NCBI GenBank assembly: GCA_003427395.1
Contig: BFEA01000083.1
Coordinates: 318,468-354,228, forward strand
Length of the DNA stretch: 35,761 nt
Direction: 5' to 3'
Source of the DNA: Chara braunii
Taxonomy: Eukaryota > Streptophyta > Charophyceae > Charales > Characeae
Shown here: positions 1-10,200 of the stretch, one piece after another
Layout: each line of letters starts with the position of its first letter
How positions within the stretch are numbered: the first letter of the stretch is position 1
Position numbers and translations under genes: made by a program
The notes under the pieces: generated by a model
What the model was told of the DNA's origin: nothing
Seen by the model: the letters and a program-made list of their open reading frames with translations, nothing else
Database searches by the model: none

Positions 1-6
1 AGCGTC

Positions 7-507
7 ATGCACCTGACCCATAACCCTGTAGAGGGGTGCTTGGTGCATAATAGAAAAGACAGCGCCTATCTCTCTACTTTCGCGTCCCAGGGCGAGCCCG
101 GCAGCTACCACGGCCACAAGCCGGTTGTGCTCTGCTGTACAGCAGGGCGCCGAGCCTGCGTGGACCAATGGAAGTCCTGTGGCGCACCCCTTTTGTTGAG
201 GGCTACGCCACCGGGATCTGTCCACGCCGAGAAACGATCCAGGTACCAGCGAAGGAGACTGGCACTATGCAGAAGCTTGGTACACAGGAGGGCCGGGACA
301 CTGTGCCCTCCGACAGCGCCGGTCCCGCACCCCGCAGGAAGCACTGAACCTCACGGTCGTGTCACGCAGGATTTATTCTTGAAGAACAACAAGTCACCAC
401 TCCAACCGTGTGCGCCGGCTATACCTCTCACGACACCCCACGACAGGTCGGGGAGCTGTGAGGTACAACTTACCTCTACCCGAGGGGCTGTCACCACCCT
501 CAGGTAG
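7..507 (+). CDS. Unrecognised 166-codon open frame
   Basis: This open frame is not a simple-sequence artefact, and its sequence has mixed composition (many Pro, Arg, Ser, Cys and His). I see no domain, signal peptide or membrane segment, and I do not recognise the product. Just before the stop, a CAG followed by GTAGGC could act as a 5' splice site, so the frame might be an exon rather than a complete gene. No convincing start context or neighbouring coding exon was found. It could equally be chance or a relic of a mobile element. Confidence 0.12.
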   Translation: MHLTHNPVEGCLVHNRKDSAYLSTFASQGEPGSYHGHKPVVLCCTAGRRACVDQWKSCGAPLLLRATPPGSVHAEKRSRYQRRRLALCRSLVHRRAGTLCPPTAPVPHPAGSTEPHGRVTQDLFLKNNKSPLQPCAPAIPLTTPHDRSGSCEVQLTSTRGAVTTLR

Positions 508-1654
508 GCGTATCCCTGCTGAGCTACTGGCCCACATGCGAAGGCTTTTACATGTCTTTGTAGAGGTAGGTCGGTCGAGGGCGTTTGCTCGATCGTTGTA
601 GCATAAAATGGGGTACGTGCGGTAAGACGCCTAGAACTGACCCATGAGATATTCAGGTCAAACTTTTAAAAGGCAGTTAATTTCCGCTTTCTGTATATGA
701 TTTAACTGAGCATCAGGTAGTATAGAAATTAACTACGATAGATAATGAATATGGAGTATTACCGCCGAGAACCCTTCCCACTTTCACAAGTGTTGTGCGT
801 CCGTGACTATTCAACAGATCAGGTTCAGTTCAATCCAAAATCACGCACAAAACAAACCTGCACAGAATAATGCAAAACCAGTTAACATTTCATGCACTAA
901 CGACGTCAACCATCAATCCACACCTCAGACAAGGTCCCTCACTTCCCAAACCATGTGTGATAGCCCTATCTTTCATGTGACGTAAGCCCACCCCCCACAC
1001 ATTTCTTCAAAGGACCCTTGAGAGTGACTAGGACCATTTAGGCAATGACCACAGGTGACAGTTTTACTGACCACAGGGTTTGACTTTAAAGGTGGGTATC
1101 AAGTCAAAGGGGAAAAGTTGAATATGTAACGACCGACCTGTTATCGAAAGATAACAGAAATTTGGGTCCTTTCTGTAGAACCTCTCCCTTGAAGTACAGT
1201 AGATAAACAGGGACCTGCACACACACAGGTCAACAAAAATTCAACACCCTCACTCGATTTCTCACATATTGATATCTAAGGGTCAAGTCCTGAGACATGG
1301 GTAGTGAGCTCTGGAATCGACATCCCAGGTTTGTCCCTAGTTTTACTCTCACAACCCTACCCTATGTCGTCTGTCACTCTCTCCTTTCTCTCAAGGAGTC
1401 TCATGCCTGTGTCATAAGTCGTCTTTAGGGAAACTCATGTTTACCCTACTCTCAGTCTTTTCATTCTCCCTCTTCTGAAACAAGCACATCCCTTGGTGCT
1501 TATATAATAGAGTTTTAACTCTTTCGCCGTTGTGGCCTCCCACTCGAAAGTCATAAACGGACATGGACCTCGCAATAGTTTTTATCTTACTAGTATTTTT
1601 TTTTGTCGCGGTCCTATCTTCTTTCCTTGTTTCTTTTCCTAGATATGTGAAGAC
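508..1654. other. Stretch without a recognised gene
   Basis: No coding feature can be supported here. The stretch holds several short hairpins: a GACCTG / CAGGTC pair near 1,213-1,232, a CTCCTT / AAGGAG pair near 1,381-1,398, and an AAGCAC / GTGCTT pair near 1,485-1,505. These resemble in style, though not in sequence, the hairpin modules of the array that follows. The array may begin within this stretch in a form too decayed to align by eye. Confidence 0.5.
1138..1157. other. Perfect 8-bp hairpin with GAAA loop
   Basis: CTGTTATC is followed by GAAA and then GATAACAG. This is a perfect 8-bp stem closed by a GNRA-type tetraloop if transcribed. It lies upstream of the hairpin array in otherwise featureless sequence. 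Its function is unknown. Confidence 0.6.
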
Positions 1655-2761
1655 CTTGCTCCAACAAGAGCATTGTTCTTTCCTTTCTCTTCAATTAATC
1701 CTCACTTACTCAAGTAGTAGATCGATTCATACATGAATCTTCTGCTACTTGGCCAATACCAAGCAATTTGTTAGTCGAACAGACAGGTGAGTAAGTCGCA
1801 CATGTGACCCCCTTTTTAGTTTCCCTCAATGTATGCATATGATCTAATCAGAGTGGCACGATATCTCACACATGAGCATCCTTCCTTCAACAAATAGTTG
1901 AGGCTCCTACACAAACACCCTTCTACTTGTTTAGGTATCCTTCTGAAAGATCTGGATGTCGGCCCCTTTCCAGAGGTTAATAACGGTCTGCGTGAATAAT
2001 AGGTGACCCGCACAAGAGCCTCCTACTATCACGTGACAAGGTCCTTCTTCATAAGAGCATTAGGATAATCCTAACAAGGGTATCATGTTGCCCTTCCGAA
2101 GCCGACCGACATGAGACCGGTTTAGTTTGGACAGAAGACGAGTGTTCAAGGTATTCCTACATGAGTACCCTTCCCCCTTATAAGTTAGTATCACAATCAA
2201 GTAGGTAATAGAAAGATCCCAACAGAGGTCCCTCTACTACTTTCCTTGGTTAATGAGTAGTCCAGTCGTGAAACAAGTAAATAGGATGACTCCTACAGAA
2301 ACCTCCCTATTACCGATCTGGTGGTCGGACTGCCCGAGGATGAACAAGATAAGAAAGAAAGAGTAGCAATGTGATTTCCTACTCTTTGCAGGTTGTTTGC
2401 CAGCCTTAAATTCAAGCGCGTGAATAGGATGACCCTCCCGGGAGCCCCCTACTACACCTTGAATAAGTGCAAAGACCGAATATTCCCGAGCCGTAAATAA
2501 GAAAGGAAGTTAGTACAAAAATCCCCTGAGTTCACTTTTCACAACAAGCAGATCCTAGTTAATCAACTTGAAGGTGGTGAGGTAGCACACACAGGAGTAC
2601 CGCCACCTTCCGATTATGCCAATCGTCCTGGCCTCAAAGAACAAGTGTCCAACCCATACACGGGTTTTCTACCGCCTTCGGAGACTGGTCCGGTAGGCCA
2701 ACGGAGCGACCCACACAAGAGTCTCCGTTTATTATTTTTGAATATCAGACACCTCTTCCCG

Positions 2762-3301
2762 TCACGACGACAATCGATCCGGTAAATGATAAGGTAACTC
2801 ATACATGAGTACCTATGTTAGGTCGTAAGTTAATGTTAGACATCTCTGCTCATCACGATGACAATTGATCCAGCAGATGGTAAGGTAACCCACACATGAG
2901 TACCTAAGTTAGTTCATAAGTCAATGTTAGACACCTCCGCCCGTCACGACGACAGTCGATCAGGCAGATAGTAAGGTAACTCACACATGAGTACCTAAGT
3001 TAGTAGTTCTTAAGTTAAAGTCAAACACCTCTGCCCATCACGACGACAGTCGATTAGGCAGATAGTAAGGTAACTCACACATGAGTACCTAAGTTAGTTC
3101 ATAAGTTGAAGTCAAACACCTCTGCCCATCTCGACGATAGTCGATCAGGCAGATAGCAAGGTAACTCACACATGAGTACCTAAGGCAGTTCATAAGTCAA
3201 TGTCAAAACCCTCTTCCCGTCACGACGACAGTCGATCCGGTAGAGAGCAAGGTAACTCACACATAAGTACCTAAAAAGTTATTGTCAGATACCTCTTCCC
3301 G
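2762..3301. repeat. 91-bp tandem units, six copies
   Basis: The landmark TCACGACG (or a close variant) falls at 2,762, 2,853, 2,944, 3,038, 3,129 and 3,220. The spacings are 91, 91, 94, 91 and 91 bp, and the last unit is shortened to 82 bp. Each unit has two dyads. One is the GGTAACTCA / TGAGTACC hairpin with a CACA loop and a one-base bulge. The other is an outer CTGCC / GGCAG pair enclosing CGAC A GTCG. The 94-bp unit carries a 3-bp TAG duplication near 3,001. Confidence 0.85.
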
Positions 3302-3941
3302 TCATGACGAAGGTCGTTACGGTAGAGAGTGCCTAATTTAGTTCATAATCTATTGTCAGATACCTCTTCCCGTCACAACGACAGTCGTTACGGTAGAGAG
3401 TACCTAATTTAGTTCATAAGTTATTATCAGATATCTCTTCCCGTCATGACGACGGTCGTTATGGTAGAGAGTACCTAACTTAGTTCATAAGTTATTGTCA
3501 GATACCTCTTCCCGTCACGATGACAGTCGTTACGGTAGAGAGTACCTAATTTAGTTCATAAGTTATTGTCAAATACCTCTTCCCGTCACGACGACAGTTG
3601 TTACGATAGAGAGTACCTGATTTAGTTCATAAGTTATTGTCAGATACCTCTTCTTATCACGACGACATTCGTTACGATAGAGAGTACCTAATTTAGTTCA
3701 TAAGTATTTGTTATTACCCTTTTCCCATCACGATAACAGGCAATCCGGTAGAGAGCACTCAATTTAGTTAATAAGTATTTGTTAATACCCTTCTTCCCAT
3801 CACGACAACAGTCGATCCGGTAAAGAGCACTTAATTTAGTTCATAAGTATTTGTTAGTACCCTCTTCCCATCACGACGTCTGTCGATCCGGTAGGGAGTA
3901 CCTAGATTAGTTCATAAGTTAGTATCAGACGCATCTGCCCG
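3302..3941. repeat. 71-bp tandem units, nine copies
   Basis: The same landmark continues at 3,302, 3,373, 3,444, 3,515, 3,586, 3,657, 3,728, 3,800, 3,871 and 3,942, with spacings of 71 bp and one of 72. Compared with the 91-bp form, each unit lacks one 20-bp block: the 5' arm and loop of the GGTAACTCA hairpin. The TACCTAA on its 3' side is kept. The second dyad survives in altered form, with CTCT then CCGT pairing with ACGG then AGAG across a small internal loop. The unit starting at 3,942 carries the 20-bp block again, so the 71-bp run is a subarray inside longer units. Confidence 0.85.
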
Positions 3942-4060
3942 TCACGACGACAGTCGATCTGGCAGATAGCAAGGTAACTCATACATGAGTACCTAAGCGT
4001 CAACCCTTAGTCAAGTCAGTGCATACATAAGTAGCACGACGGCTCACACATGAGCCCTCC

Positions 4061-4635
4061 ATCGCCCTACTTTGTTCTTCAAGCCCAAACAGTCTACGTT
4101 CCTTCTTGGTAAATTTAGGTTCCTTTCCTTTGACCAGACAGGGTTCGTACGTCAATCATATAATCCTTTGTCTTTTGATTATCTTGGTCTTGAAGAATGC
4201 ACAAACAATATATCACACAGCCGTACAGGCAGTCCAATAGAAGGGCGTAGCCTGTAAGTGTATACGGGAAAGGGTTACGTGACACGTACCACATGGTTCC
4301 CTGCCTCCAGAGTTCCTCCTGAACTCCGGCAGAGCTCCCGCAATTGTCCTGCTTATTAGTCATGTCTAATCTTATGCAATTGAATGTCTGGAACTTAAAG
4401 TTGGACAAACCATTATCATCTCTACATGAATCATCATTAGACACCTATGGTTAAAGAGGCAGGCGTCCGAGAGGACCAATCAAGGACAAGAACGGAGGGG
4501 GATAGAGGAGCTAGGCACCATCACACAGTGACAATGTCTTTCACCTCTCCAATGCCCCATACTTTCCTCATCCCCGGCCCCTGCTTAACCCATGATGCTT
4601 CAAAAATAACAATAGTAAGACACCAAAGAACCAAA
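4061..4635. other. Stretch without a recognised gene
   Basis: Short open frames exist on both strands (for example 4,115-4,444 on the minus strand), but none has a recognisable motif, repeated support or splice context. I see nothing that I can annotate here. Confidence 0.5.
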
Positions 4636-5160
4636 ATAATAATAATAATAATCATCATCATAATAATAATAAGCGAAATAATAATGACAATAAAGAAATA
4701 ACAACAGACATTTCGGTAAAATTGACATTTTTTACTATTTTCACGAAATTGAACTTCAAAAAAAACACAGTATTTTTTGGCATTTTTTTGCGCCAGCATT
4801 ATTAGACCGTTGATGGTCCGGCGTCCCCAAGACGGGGACCATCTAATATGCCTTAATTTTTTTTCTTTTTTTTTTTACCCTCGGATGTGTTTTGTCGGTA
4901 CTTCACGATGAGATACATCAGATGGTCCAGAGTCCCAAGGACGCCGGACCATCAATGGTCCAATGTCATGGGCACAAAACCACACTAAAACACTCAGTTT
5001 TTTTTGGATGCCCAATTTCGTGAAAATAGTAAAAAATATCAATTTTAACGAAATGTTAGTTTAACGATAATAGTGGTAATTAATAATAATATCAATAATA
5101 ATAATAATAATAATAGTGGCAATAGTAATAATAATGGAAATAACAATAATAATATAAGTG
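4636..5160. repeat. Degenerate (AAT)n microsatellite split by an insertion
   Basis: AAT-type repeats run from about 4,636 to 4,700 and resume from about 5,072 to 5,160. The foldback element at 4,708-5,056 lies between them. Both halves contain similar interruptions (CAT, GAC, GGC), as expected if they were once one tract. Confidence 0.8.
4708..5056. mobile_element. Foldback / long-TIR MITE-like element, about 349 bp
   Basis: The outer left arm (4,708-4,750) and the outer right arm (5,014-5,056) are inverted copies over about 43 bp, with roughly three mismatches. They share ATTTCG, TAAAATTGA, and the long TTTTTTACTATTTTCACGAAAT stretch. Pairing continues inwards: GATGGTCCGGCGTCC near 4,813 matches GGACGCCGGACCATC near 4,938, and GGACCATCT near 4,836 matches AGATGGTCC near 4,920. 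Each arm is therefore about 140 bp, with a loop of about 70 bp. There is no coding capacity. The flanks are (AAT)n-like DNA, and no certain target duplication was found. This fits a non-autonomous DNA element of the foldback or long-TIR MITE type, superfamily unknown. A transcript through it would fold into one long hairpin. Confidence 0.8.
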
Positions 5161-5850
5161 ACATTCCGCCAATAATATTTCAAGAAAGGATTTCTTATGG
5201 ATGTAGCGCTTGTCAAGGATCTTCCTCCCTCTTTCCTTTCTTTTCCCCCTTTTCTTTCGCCACACCGTCACCCTCTCGCTGCTCAGCATGTTTGCAAGTC
5301 TGTGCGGGCGCAAGCTTGCTGTTTTATGCACCTGTCCGTAAGACTTGTGTAGGTGCATGCCTACTATCTTGCATGTTTGTTGTCGGATTGTGTGTGTGCA
5401 AGCTTGCTGTACCTCAGGCCTAGCCATAGTCTGTGAGCATCCCTTTGTCTGGCAACGACCCACACCACTTAGTGTTTGCGTGCTGATGCGGGCACTATGT
5501 TGCGTCCCAAGTGACTTGCGGCTACATTGTAATGCATCGGCCCTGCGCAGCATGTGCTTAGACCGCCATCATTTGTGCAGTTGCTTCTGCCGGAAGAACC
5601 TACGTGGTGAGGCTCCGACTGCACTTCAACCAATCGGCGTGCCGCCGTGTCCGAAACTTGCGCTAGAAGATTCTGAAATAGACTCCTCTTGTGAATACTC
5701 ACGCCCGCCTCCACTTAGGTTCAGTATAGAGTAGACTTCTTTGTGTTTGAACCCGCAACATGTGTTTTGGTAGTTGACTTTTGTCCGTCGTAGGTTTATG
5801 TAGTCGTAGGGACTCGATATGTAGGTTTATCAAGTAGGGCTTAGAGCTGT
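5161..5850. other. Stretch without a recognised gene
   Basis: The DNA is pyrimidine- and TG-rich near 5,220-5,420 and GC-balanced near 5,440-5,720. Overlapping open frames occur on both strands but none is recognisable. A short motif, GCAAGCTTGCTG, occurs twice (near 5,310 and 5,398). Exons of an unknown gene are possible but not supported. Confidence 0.4.
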
Positions 5851-6540
5851 GTAGGAGTCGTAGCGGCCGCAGTTCTGAAAAACCAAGATCGCAGATGCTA
5901 CAGACCTGAAAGGCCAACTATGTCAAGTCAGTTGTACCCAGTCTCAGTTGTACTTTGTGCAGTCAACAGGTACCCAGTCCCGGTTGCATTCTGTCAAGTC
6001 AGCAAGCACCATGCAGGACTGTGTGCACCCCGGCTCCTTCACCTTCCTCTTTTTCTTCTCCTTCTTCTACCTCCGCACGTGCATCGTCACGAGCTTTTCC
6101 CACTCTTTTTCTCTCTGTGTCTGTATGTCTTATTTTTGTGTGTCTGTTTTTATATGTCTGTAGTCTATGTTTGTGTCCGCTCTGTGTTGTACATCGTTGT
6201 TTGTCTGGTTTTGAATCGTAAGTCTGTTGCATGGGGGTTAAGTCTGTAGCTGGGGTCGTGGCCGCAGGATTTTCTTGAAAGGTCAAGGTCGTAGCTACTA
6301 CTATCCCGGAAAGGTCAAGGTCGTACCTGCTACAGTCCTACAAGGTCAAAGCCGTAGCTGCTATAGTGTCGATGGGCCCAAGTTGCAGACTTCCAGAAGA
6401 TTCGGGAGTGGCCCTTCACACATTGTTCACAACAGACGTCAGGTAGGTGGGCAAGTGGTGGAGTCTACCCGTGCTAAGTCAAAAGTCCCAGTCTCAGTCA
6501 AGCAAGTACCGCATGAGACTGTGTCACTGTGTGCACTACG
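5851..6540 (+). repeat. Duplicated module with a 32-33-bp tandem core
   Basis: AAGGTCAAGGTCGTA-type units repeat at 6,277, 6,309 and 6,341 (period 32-33 bp), each followed by a CTGCTA-like segment. A related block lies upstream near 5,855-6,025. Both blocks contain a GGCCGCAG motif, a GAAAGG motif, then GTCAAGTCA and CCCAGTCTCAGT. In the downstream copy this last part lies near 6,475-6,535. The module therefore seems duplicated over about 400-500 bp and has diverged. No function is suggested. Confidence 0.5.
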
Positions 6541-7259
6541 GGCATGGGAAAAAAGACCATACCAACGAGCTACAGAAGTATAAATCGAGAGGCAGCGCCC
6601 AGTCATTCATTTATTCCTGCGTGAGCCATGCGGAAGTGCTGACGCAACGACTTGTGCGAGGTAGTCTGAAGTGAGCCCGAGGACGAAGTGGCTAGAGAGA
6701 CAAAGCTAGCCATAGCAATAGGACAGTGGCGGCCACAACCGCCATAGTTGTAGTTGTGGTTCAGTGTGTGGGTGTGTATGAGTGTTTAGAGAGACGCATG
6801 CAGGATATCCAAGGTAATTCACTGTATGCGAACAGAGAGTTGTATGGGCGTTACATCGCCATAGCAATTGGAAGTGAACTCGTATCTGGGTTGCCATATC
6901 TCTGAGTTTTGAGTGGGCGCATGCCGCCAGTTTGCTGTGCTACTGTTTCCATGCATGTAAAGTGTGAATGAAAGCAAGTCTGATTCTACTATTACACCTA
7001 CTACTACTACTACTACTATTACTACTACTACTACTGCTACTAATAATAATAATAATGAGTTGTAGCGAATTTTAGCAATCAAACAGCATGATATACACAA
7101 GACCAGAAAGTCGTGACCTCGAACCAACAACAAAATGGCATTACGAGTTTCACCAAATAAGAAGACACCGAGAGCTCATATTCGACAGTGCTGGTAGATC
7201 TCATCATCATCATAAATGAAGAACCAATATTGATATCCTAACTGGCGCTCTGCGCCCAG
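6541..7259. other. Stretch without a recognised gene; (CTA)n tract
   Basis: The only clear feature is a trinucleotide microsatellite, mainly CTA changing to AAT, at about 6,994-7,057. A short ATC run lies near 7,200. Nothing else can be supported. Confidence 0.5.
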
Positions 7260-7845
7260 ACTACAGATGGCAGATCCTATCTAGCCTATACTATAATGTC
7301 GAATGATGTCATCAACAGATTTCCCGAAGTACGAGCCTACATCGACCAATGTCGCACGCTTCCAGCACCAGGTATGTCTCTCGCCTCACTCACAACCTCG
7401 TTCCTCAACACACAGATGCCATGTGCCCCCAAGGACCACTATGCGCCCTTATCCAGTTACAGGCAGGCAAGCCTGGCTATGGTTGCCCGCAGTCCCCCTG
7501 CCCACAACCTGTGTTTGTCTGACTGTGTGTCTTGTCTGTCTGTATGTTCGTCCCTCCGTCACTGTTTGTATGTTTGTCTGTCACCGTCTCTCCGTCTGTT
7601 TGTGCCTGTCTGTCTCCGTCTTTTCTCTCTCACCGGGAACACGGCACACCGGCACGGTCCTCCACACCGCACAACACACCGAGATCACAATATGGGGGTC
7701 ATGACAGACACAAGCACGCATTCCAACAAGTCGAGCGAGTGATGGATCCGGCCTTGCAACGTCATTCGATGGATGCATCCCACATCCCACATGTTTCCAT
7801 TCTCTCATAAGGTAAGTAAAAGAGGCGGGGTCGAGCAATTCATTT

Positions 7846-7958
7846 TTAATAATAATAATAATAATAATAATGATAATAATAATAATAACAATAATAATAA
7901 TGATAATAATAACAATATTATTGACAATAATATAATAATAGTAATAACATTAACACAA

Positions 7959-7992
<34 letters not shown>

Positions 7993-8115
7993 GTATACTA
8001 CCATTCTTCTTGGTTCGACTCAGTTCAAATGGAAGTGTGTAGTATTGGGGCTGGTCCCCAGACCGAAGCAACCTCGACCAGCCGGCGACCAGGTGAGTAT
8101 TTTCTTTCTCTTTCT

Positions 8116-8198
<83 letters not shown>

Positions 8199-8201
8199 CA
8201 C

Positions 8202-8241
<40 letters not shown>

Positions 8242-8247
8242 ACACAC
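7846..8247. repeat. Microsatellite cluster: (AAT)n, (CT)n, (CA)n
   Basis: An interrupted (AAT)n tract fills about 7,846-7,990. After a short complex segment that ends in a 5' splice site at 8,093, a (CT)n tract (8,100-8,194) passes directly into a (CA)n tract (8,196-8,247). All lie in what would be introns of the candidate transcription unit. Confidence 0.9.
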
Positions 8248-8254
8248 TCATGCA

Positions 8255-8570
8255 CGTAGTAGTGCCTGTGTACATACCCGTATTCTAGCGTTAGATCCAT
8301 TCGATTTTGCTCACCCTATTGACGGTAGTCACACGAACTTCGTCATGCTCCCGACACTTACGCATTCATACATATCCACACACATACATAAGTACACAAA
8401 CAAACGAATGTGGTAGCATGTATTTCCATGTTCTAGCGGTAAATTCGATCACTTCCTCTCATCATATCGATGAGAACTCTCTCTCTCCCACTCACTCACA
8501 CACGTAGCAGTGTACATATCCATGTTCCAGTGATAGATCCATTAGATTTCACTCATCCGATCGATGTTGG
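8255..8570 (+). repeat. Three degenerate copies of a roughly 70-bp module
   Basis: The anchor TTCTAGCG or TTCCAGTG falls at 8,283, 8,431 and 8,525. Each copy has a GTAGTA or GTAGCA-type lead, a CATATCC or TTTCC segment, the anchor, then a GATCCATT-like segment and CATCGAT or TATTGAC. Copies 1 and 3 would encode similar peptides (LDPFDFAHPID and IDPLDFTHPID), but the three copies lie in three different frames. Short microsatellites separate them. Confidence 0.6.
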
Positions 8571-9440
8571 TGCCATGAGATCAGCTGAGAGATTGGAGGC
8601 TCACCCGTCTCTCTCTCTCTTCCCGTCGCCGTCGTCGTCGTCAGTAGACAGCTCGACACTCTCTGCAACACGCTCCGTCATGATGTGCCGCATATCGAGA
8701 CCACAGCCTGGGAATGACGACAGTCTCAAGCCCATATTCCAACCGGTCGGGTGGATTGCAGCCAGCCACACGGCGCCCTCGGCTGACACATCATGCACTC
8801 GAGAGGTCTCCACCCTCGCCTATGGTACATAGCGGATGCAGGCCTATTTTGAATCCATTTTCCCTCCTCTCTTCTTCCCCTTCTTCCTCTTCTTCCTCTT
8901 CTCCTTTCTTTTTCTACTTCTCCTTCTCCACCTTTCTTCTTTGTGCGCCTCCCTTCTTCCTCACGTCCTCCTTTTTACTACATCGTGACACCTTTCAAAC
9001 GAAACACGTCGTTGTGAGTGCGGACACGAAGACAACACCACAACTAAGCTGCAACCGCTCTCCTCGAAACCTCCGGGATGAGGGTGCCGAAGCTGAGAGT
9101 CGGTGATGGGCACCTTCTTCCATCACCTGCATGCATGGTATGTCACCTTCTTCGACATCCTGGCCAGGTGAGTGCGCTCTTCCTCCCTCTTTTCTTCTCC
9201 TCCCTTCTCCTTCTTCTTCTTTTTCTTCCTCCTCTTCTTCTTCTTCTTTTTCGTCTTCTTCTTACTCGCCTCCTTCACTCGCTAACCTGTATTTGCCCCG
9301 TATTCCCCTTCTGCCCGCGCTCGCTTATCTTCCCTTCGAGCACTTTCTGCCGACCTACGCTACCCCCGCTCGGCTCCCCCTTTCGCTCTTTCATGCGCCT
9401 TGTCCCCCGCGCCTTCGTGATGTCGCGTCGTAGCCCTTAG

Positions 9441-10200
9441 CGGGTCAGTTCGCTCGTGATATCGGTCAGCCTGTTGAGAGCTACTTAGACCGAATCTGCC
9501 CCGGTTTCGGAGGCAGACTCACTTTAGTGAATCTATGAAAAAAATAACAACGGGACCATAAAAGAAAAATAAGAAAAATAGAAGGAAACGAATCTAACTA
9601 AAAACAAAAATAAAAATGAAAGGAAAAAAAAAAAAAGGAAAAGAAAAGAAATCCAAATTGCTAACTACCCCGTCGTGCCAACTGTCACAACGGGGCCTAG
9701 CAGTAACTAATCCCGTTTTTTAGGTCACAGGTTCAAGTCCCGGCAACCTAACAGCAGAGTTAGATAAACTTGAGCCTCTTATTAAAAGGAGCTCACTCAG
9801 AGGTCGCATGGACTTGATCCCCGGACCCTCTGATTCTCAATCCGCCCTGAACCTACTGAGCTAGCTCCCACTTCGGGTAGAAGGGGAGCAACTCTAGCAT
9901 ATATATAGCAGTGGGGCTCATCCGGACTAATGGTTTGGGCCCACTTCCAAGTCTGTGTGTGTGTACGCTTGCCAGTCTGCGTGCCTGTCCGCATGCTTGT
10001 CGGCTTGAGTGTGTGTGTGACCCTCAAGGGTACTTGGTTTATCCAAAGGCCCGAAAGGCCGACACTTGACTGCGGCCGTGACATTGAGGGTTGTGGTAGG
10101 AAAAACACTCAAGTAGCGAGTATGTCGGTGCCATACTAAGTAAGAGGTGGATATGTCGGTACCTGAGTTAAACAGAAGAAGACAAAACTTTGCATTTTTA
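9441..10200. other. Stretch without a recognised gene
   Basis: 9,538-9,655 is strongly A/G-rich. A match to the Pol III B-box consensus (GGTTCAAGTCC) lies at 9,730-9,740, without a convincing A box at the right distance. 9,940-10,030 is TG-rich. I see no gene that I can support. Confidence 0.45.

Larger units (their letters stand above)
1655..4060. repeat. Ancient hairpin-bearing tandem array, period about 70 bp
   Basis: Hairpin modules recur at near-regular spacing, with starts near 1,659, 1,724, 1,795, 1,865, 1,933, 2,001, 2,065, 2,148, 2,215, 2,283 and 2,427. More regular units follow from 2,762. The common loop is CACA or TACA, often read as CTCACACATGAG. The stems change sequence while staying paired: GATTCA with TGAATC (1,724-1,739), AACGGAG with CTCCGTT (2,700-2,729), GGTA plus CTCA with TGAG plus TACC (repeatedly from 2,791), and GGCTCA with TGAGCC (4,041-4,056). 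No coding frame runs through the array. The upstream half is strongly diverged. This looks like a satellite that grew from a structured unit, but whether the structure is or was functional cannot be judged from the sequence alone. Confidence 0.75.
7260..9440 (+). other. Candidate multi-exon transcription unit
   Basis: Four strong 5' splice sites lie in the same orientation. CCAG before GTATGT cuts at 7,372, TAAG before GTAAGT at 7,810, CCAG before GTGAGT at 8,093, and CCAG before GTGAGT at 9,168. Each is preceded by GC-balanced, low-repeat sequence and followed by pyrimidine-rich or microsatellite DNA typical of introns. A possible first exon opens at 7,296 (MSNDVINRFPEVRAYIDQC...). A further open segment is 8,470-8,832. 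I could not fix the acceptors or a continuous reading frame, and the conceptual peptides match no family I recognise. A non-coding RNA or a decayed gene would look much the same. Confidence 0.3.

Noticed and set aside
1655-4060. CRISPR-like array
   Set aside because: The units are contiguous, with no conserved-repeat and unique-spacer pattern, and the context is eukaryotic.
8025-8300. Long Arg-Glu, Ser-Leu and Thr-His frames
   Set aside because: They are translations of (CT)n and (CA)n microsatellites.
9787-9869. tRNA-like segment on the minus strand (GGGAGCT acceptor arm pairing with AGCTCCT, A-box-like TAGCTCAGTAGG, loop with GAG)
   Set aside because: The anticodon stem pairs at only three of five positions, the T arm is not formed, and 16 extra bases lie between the B-box-like part and the acceptor strand. 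At most a decayed tRNA-derived SINE.
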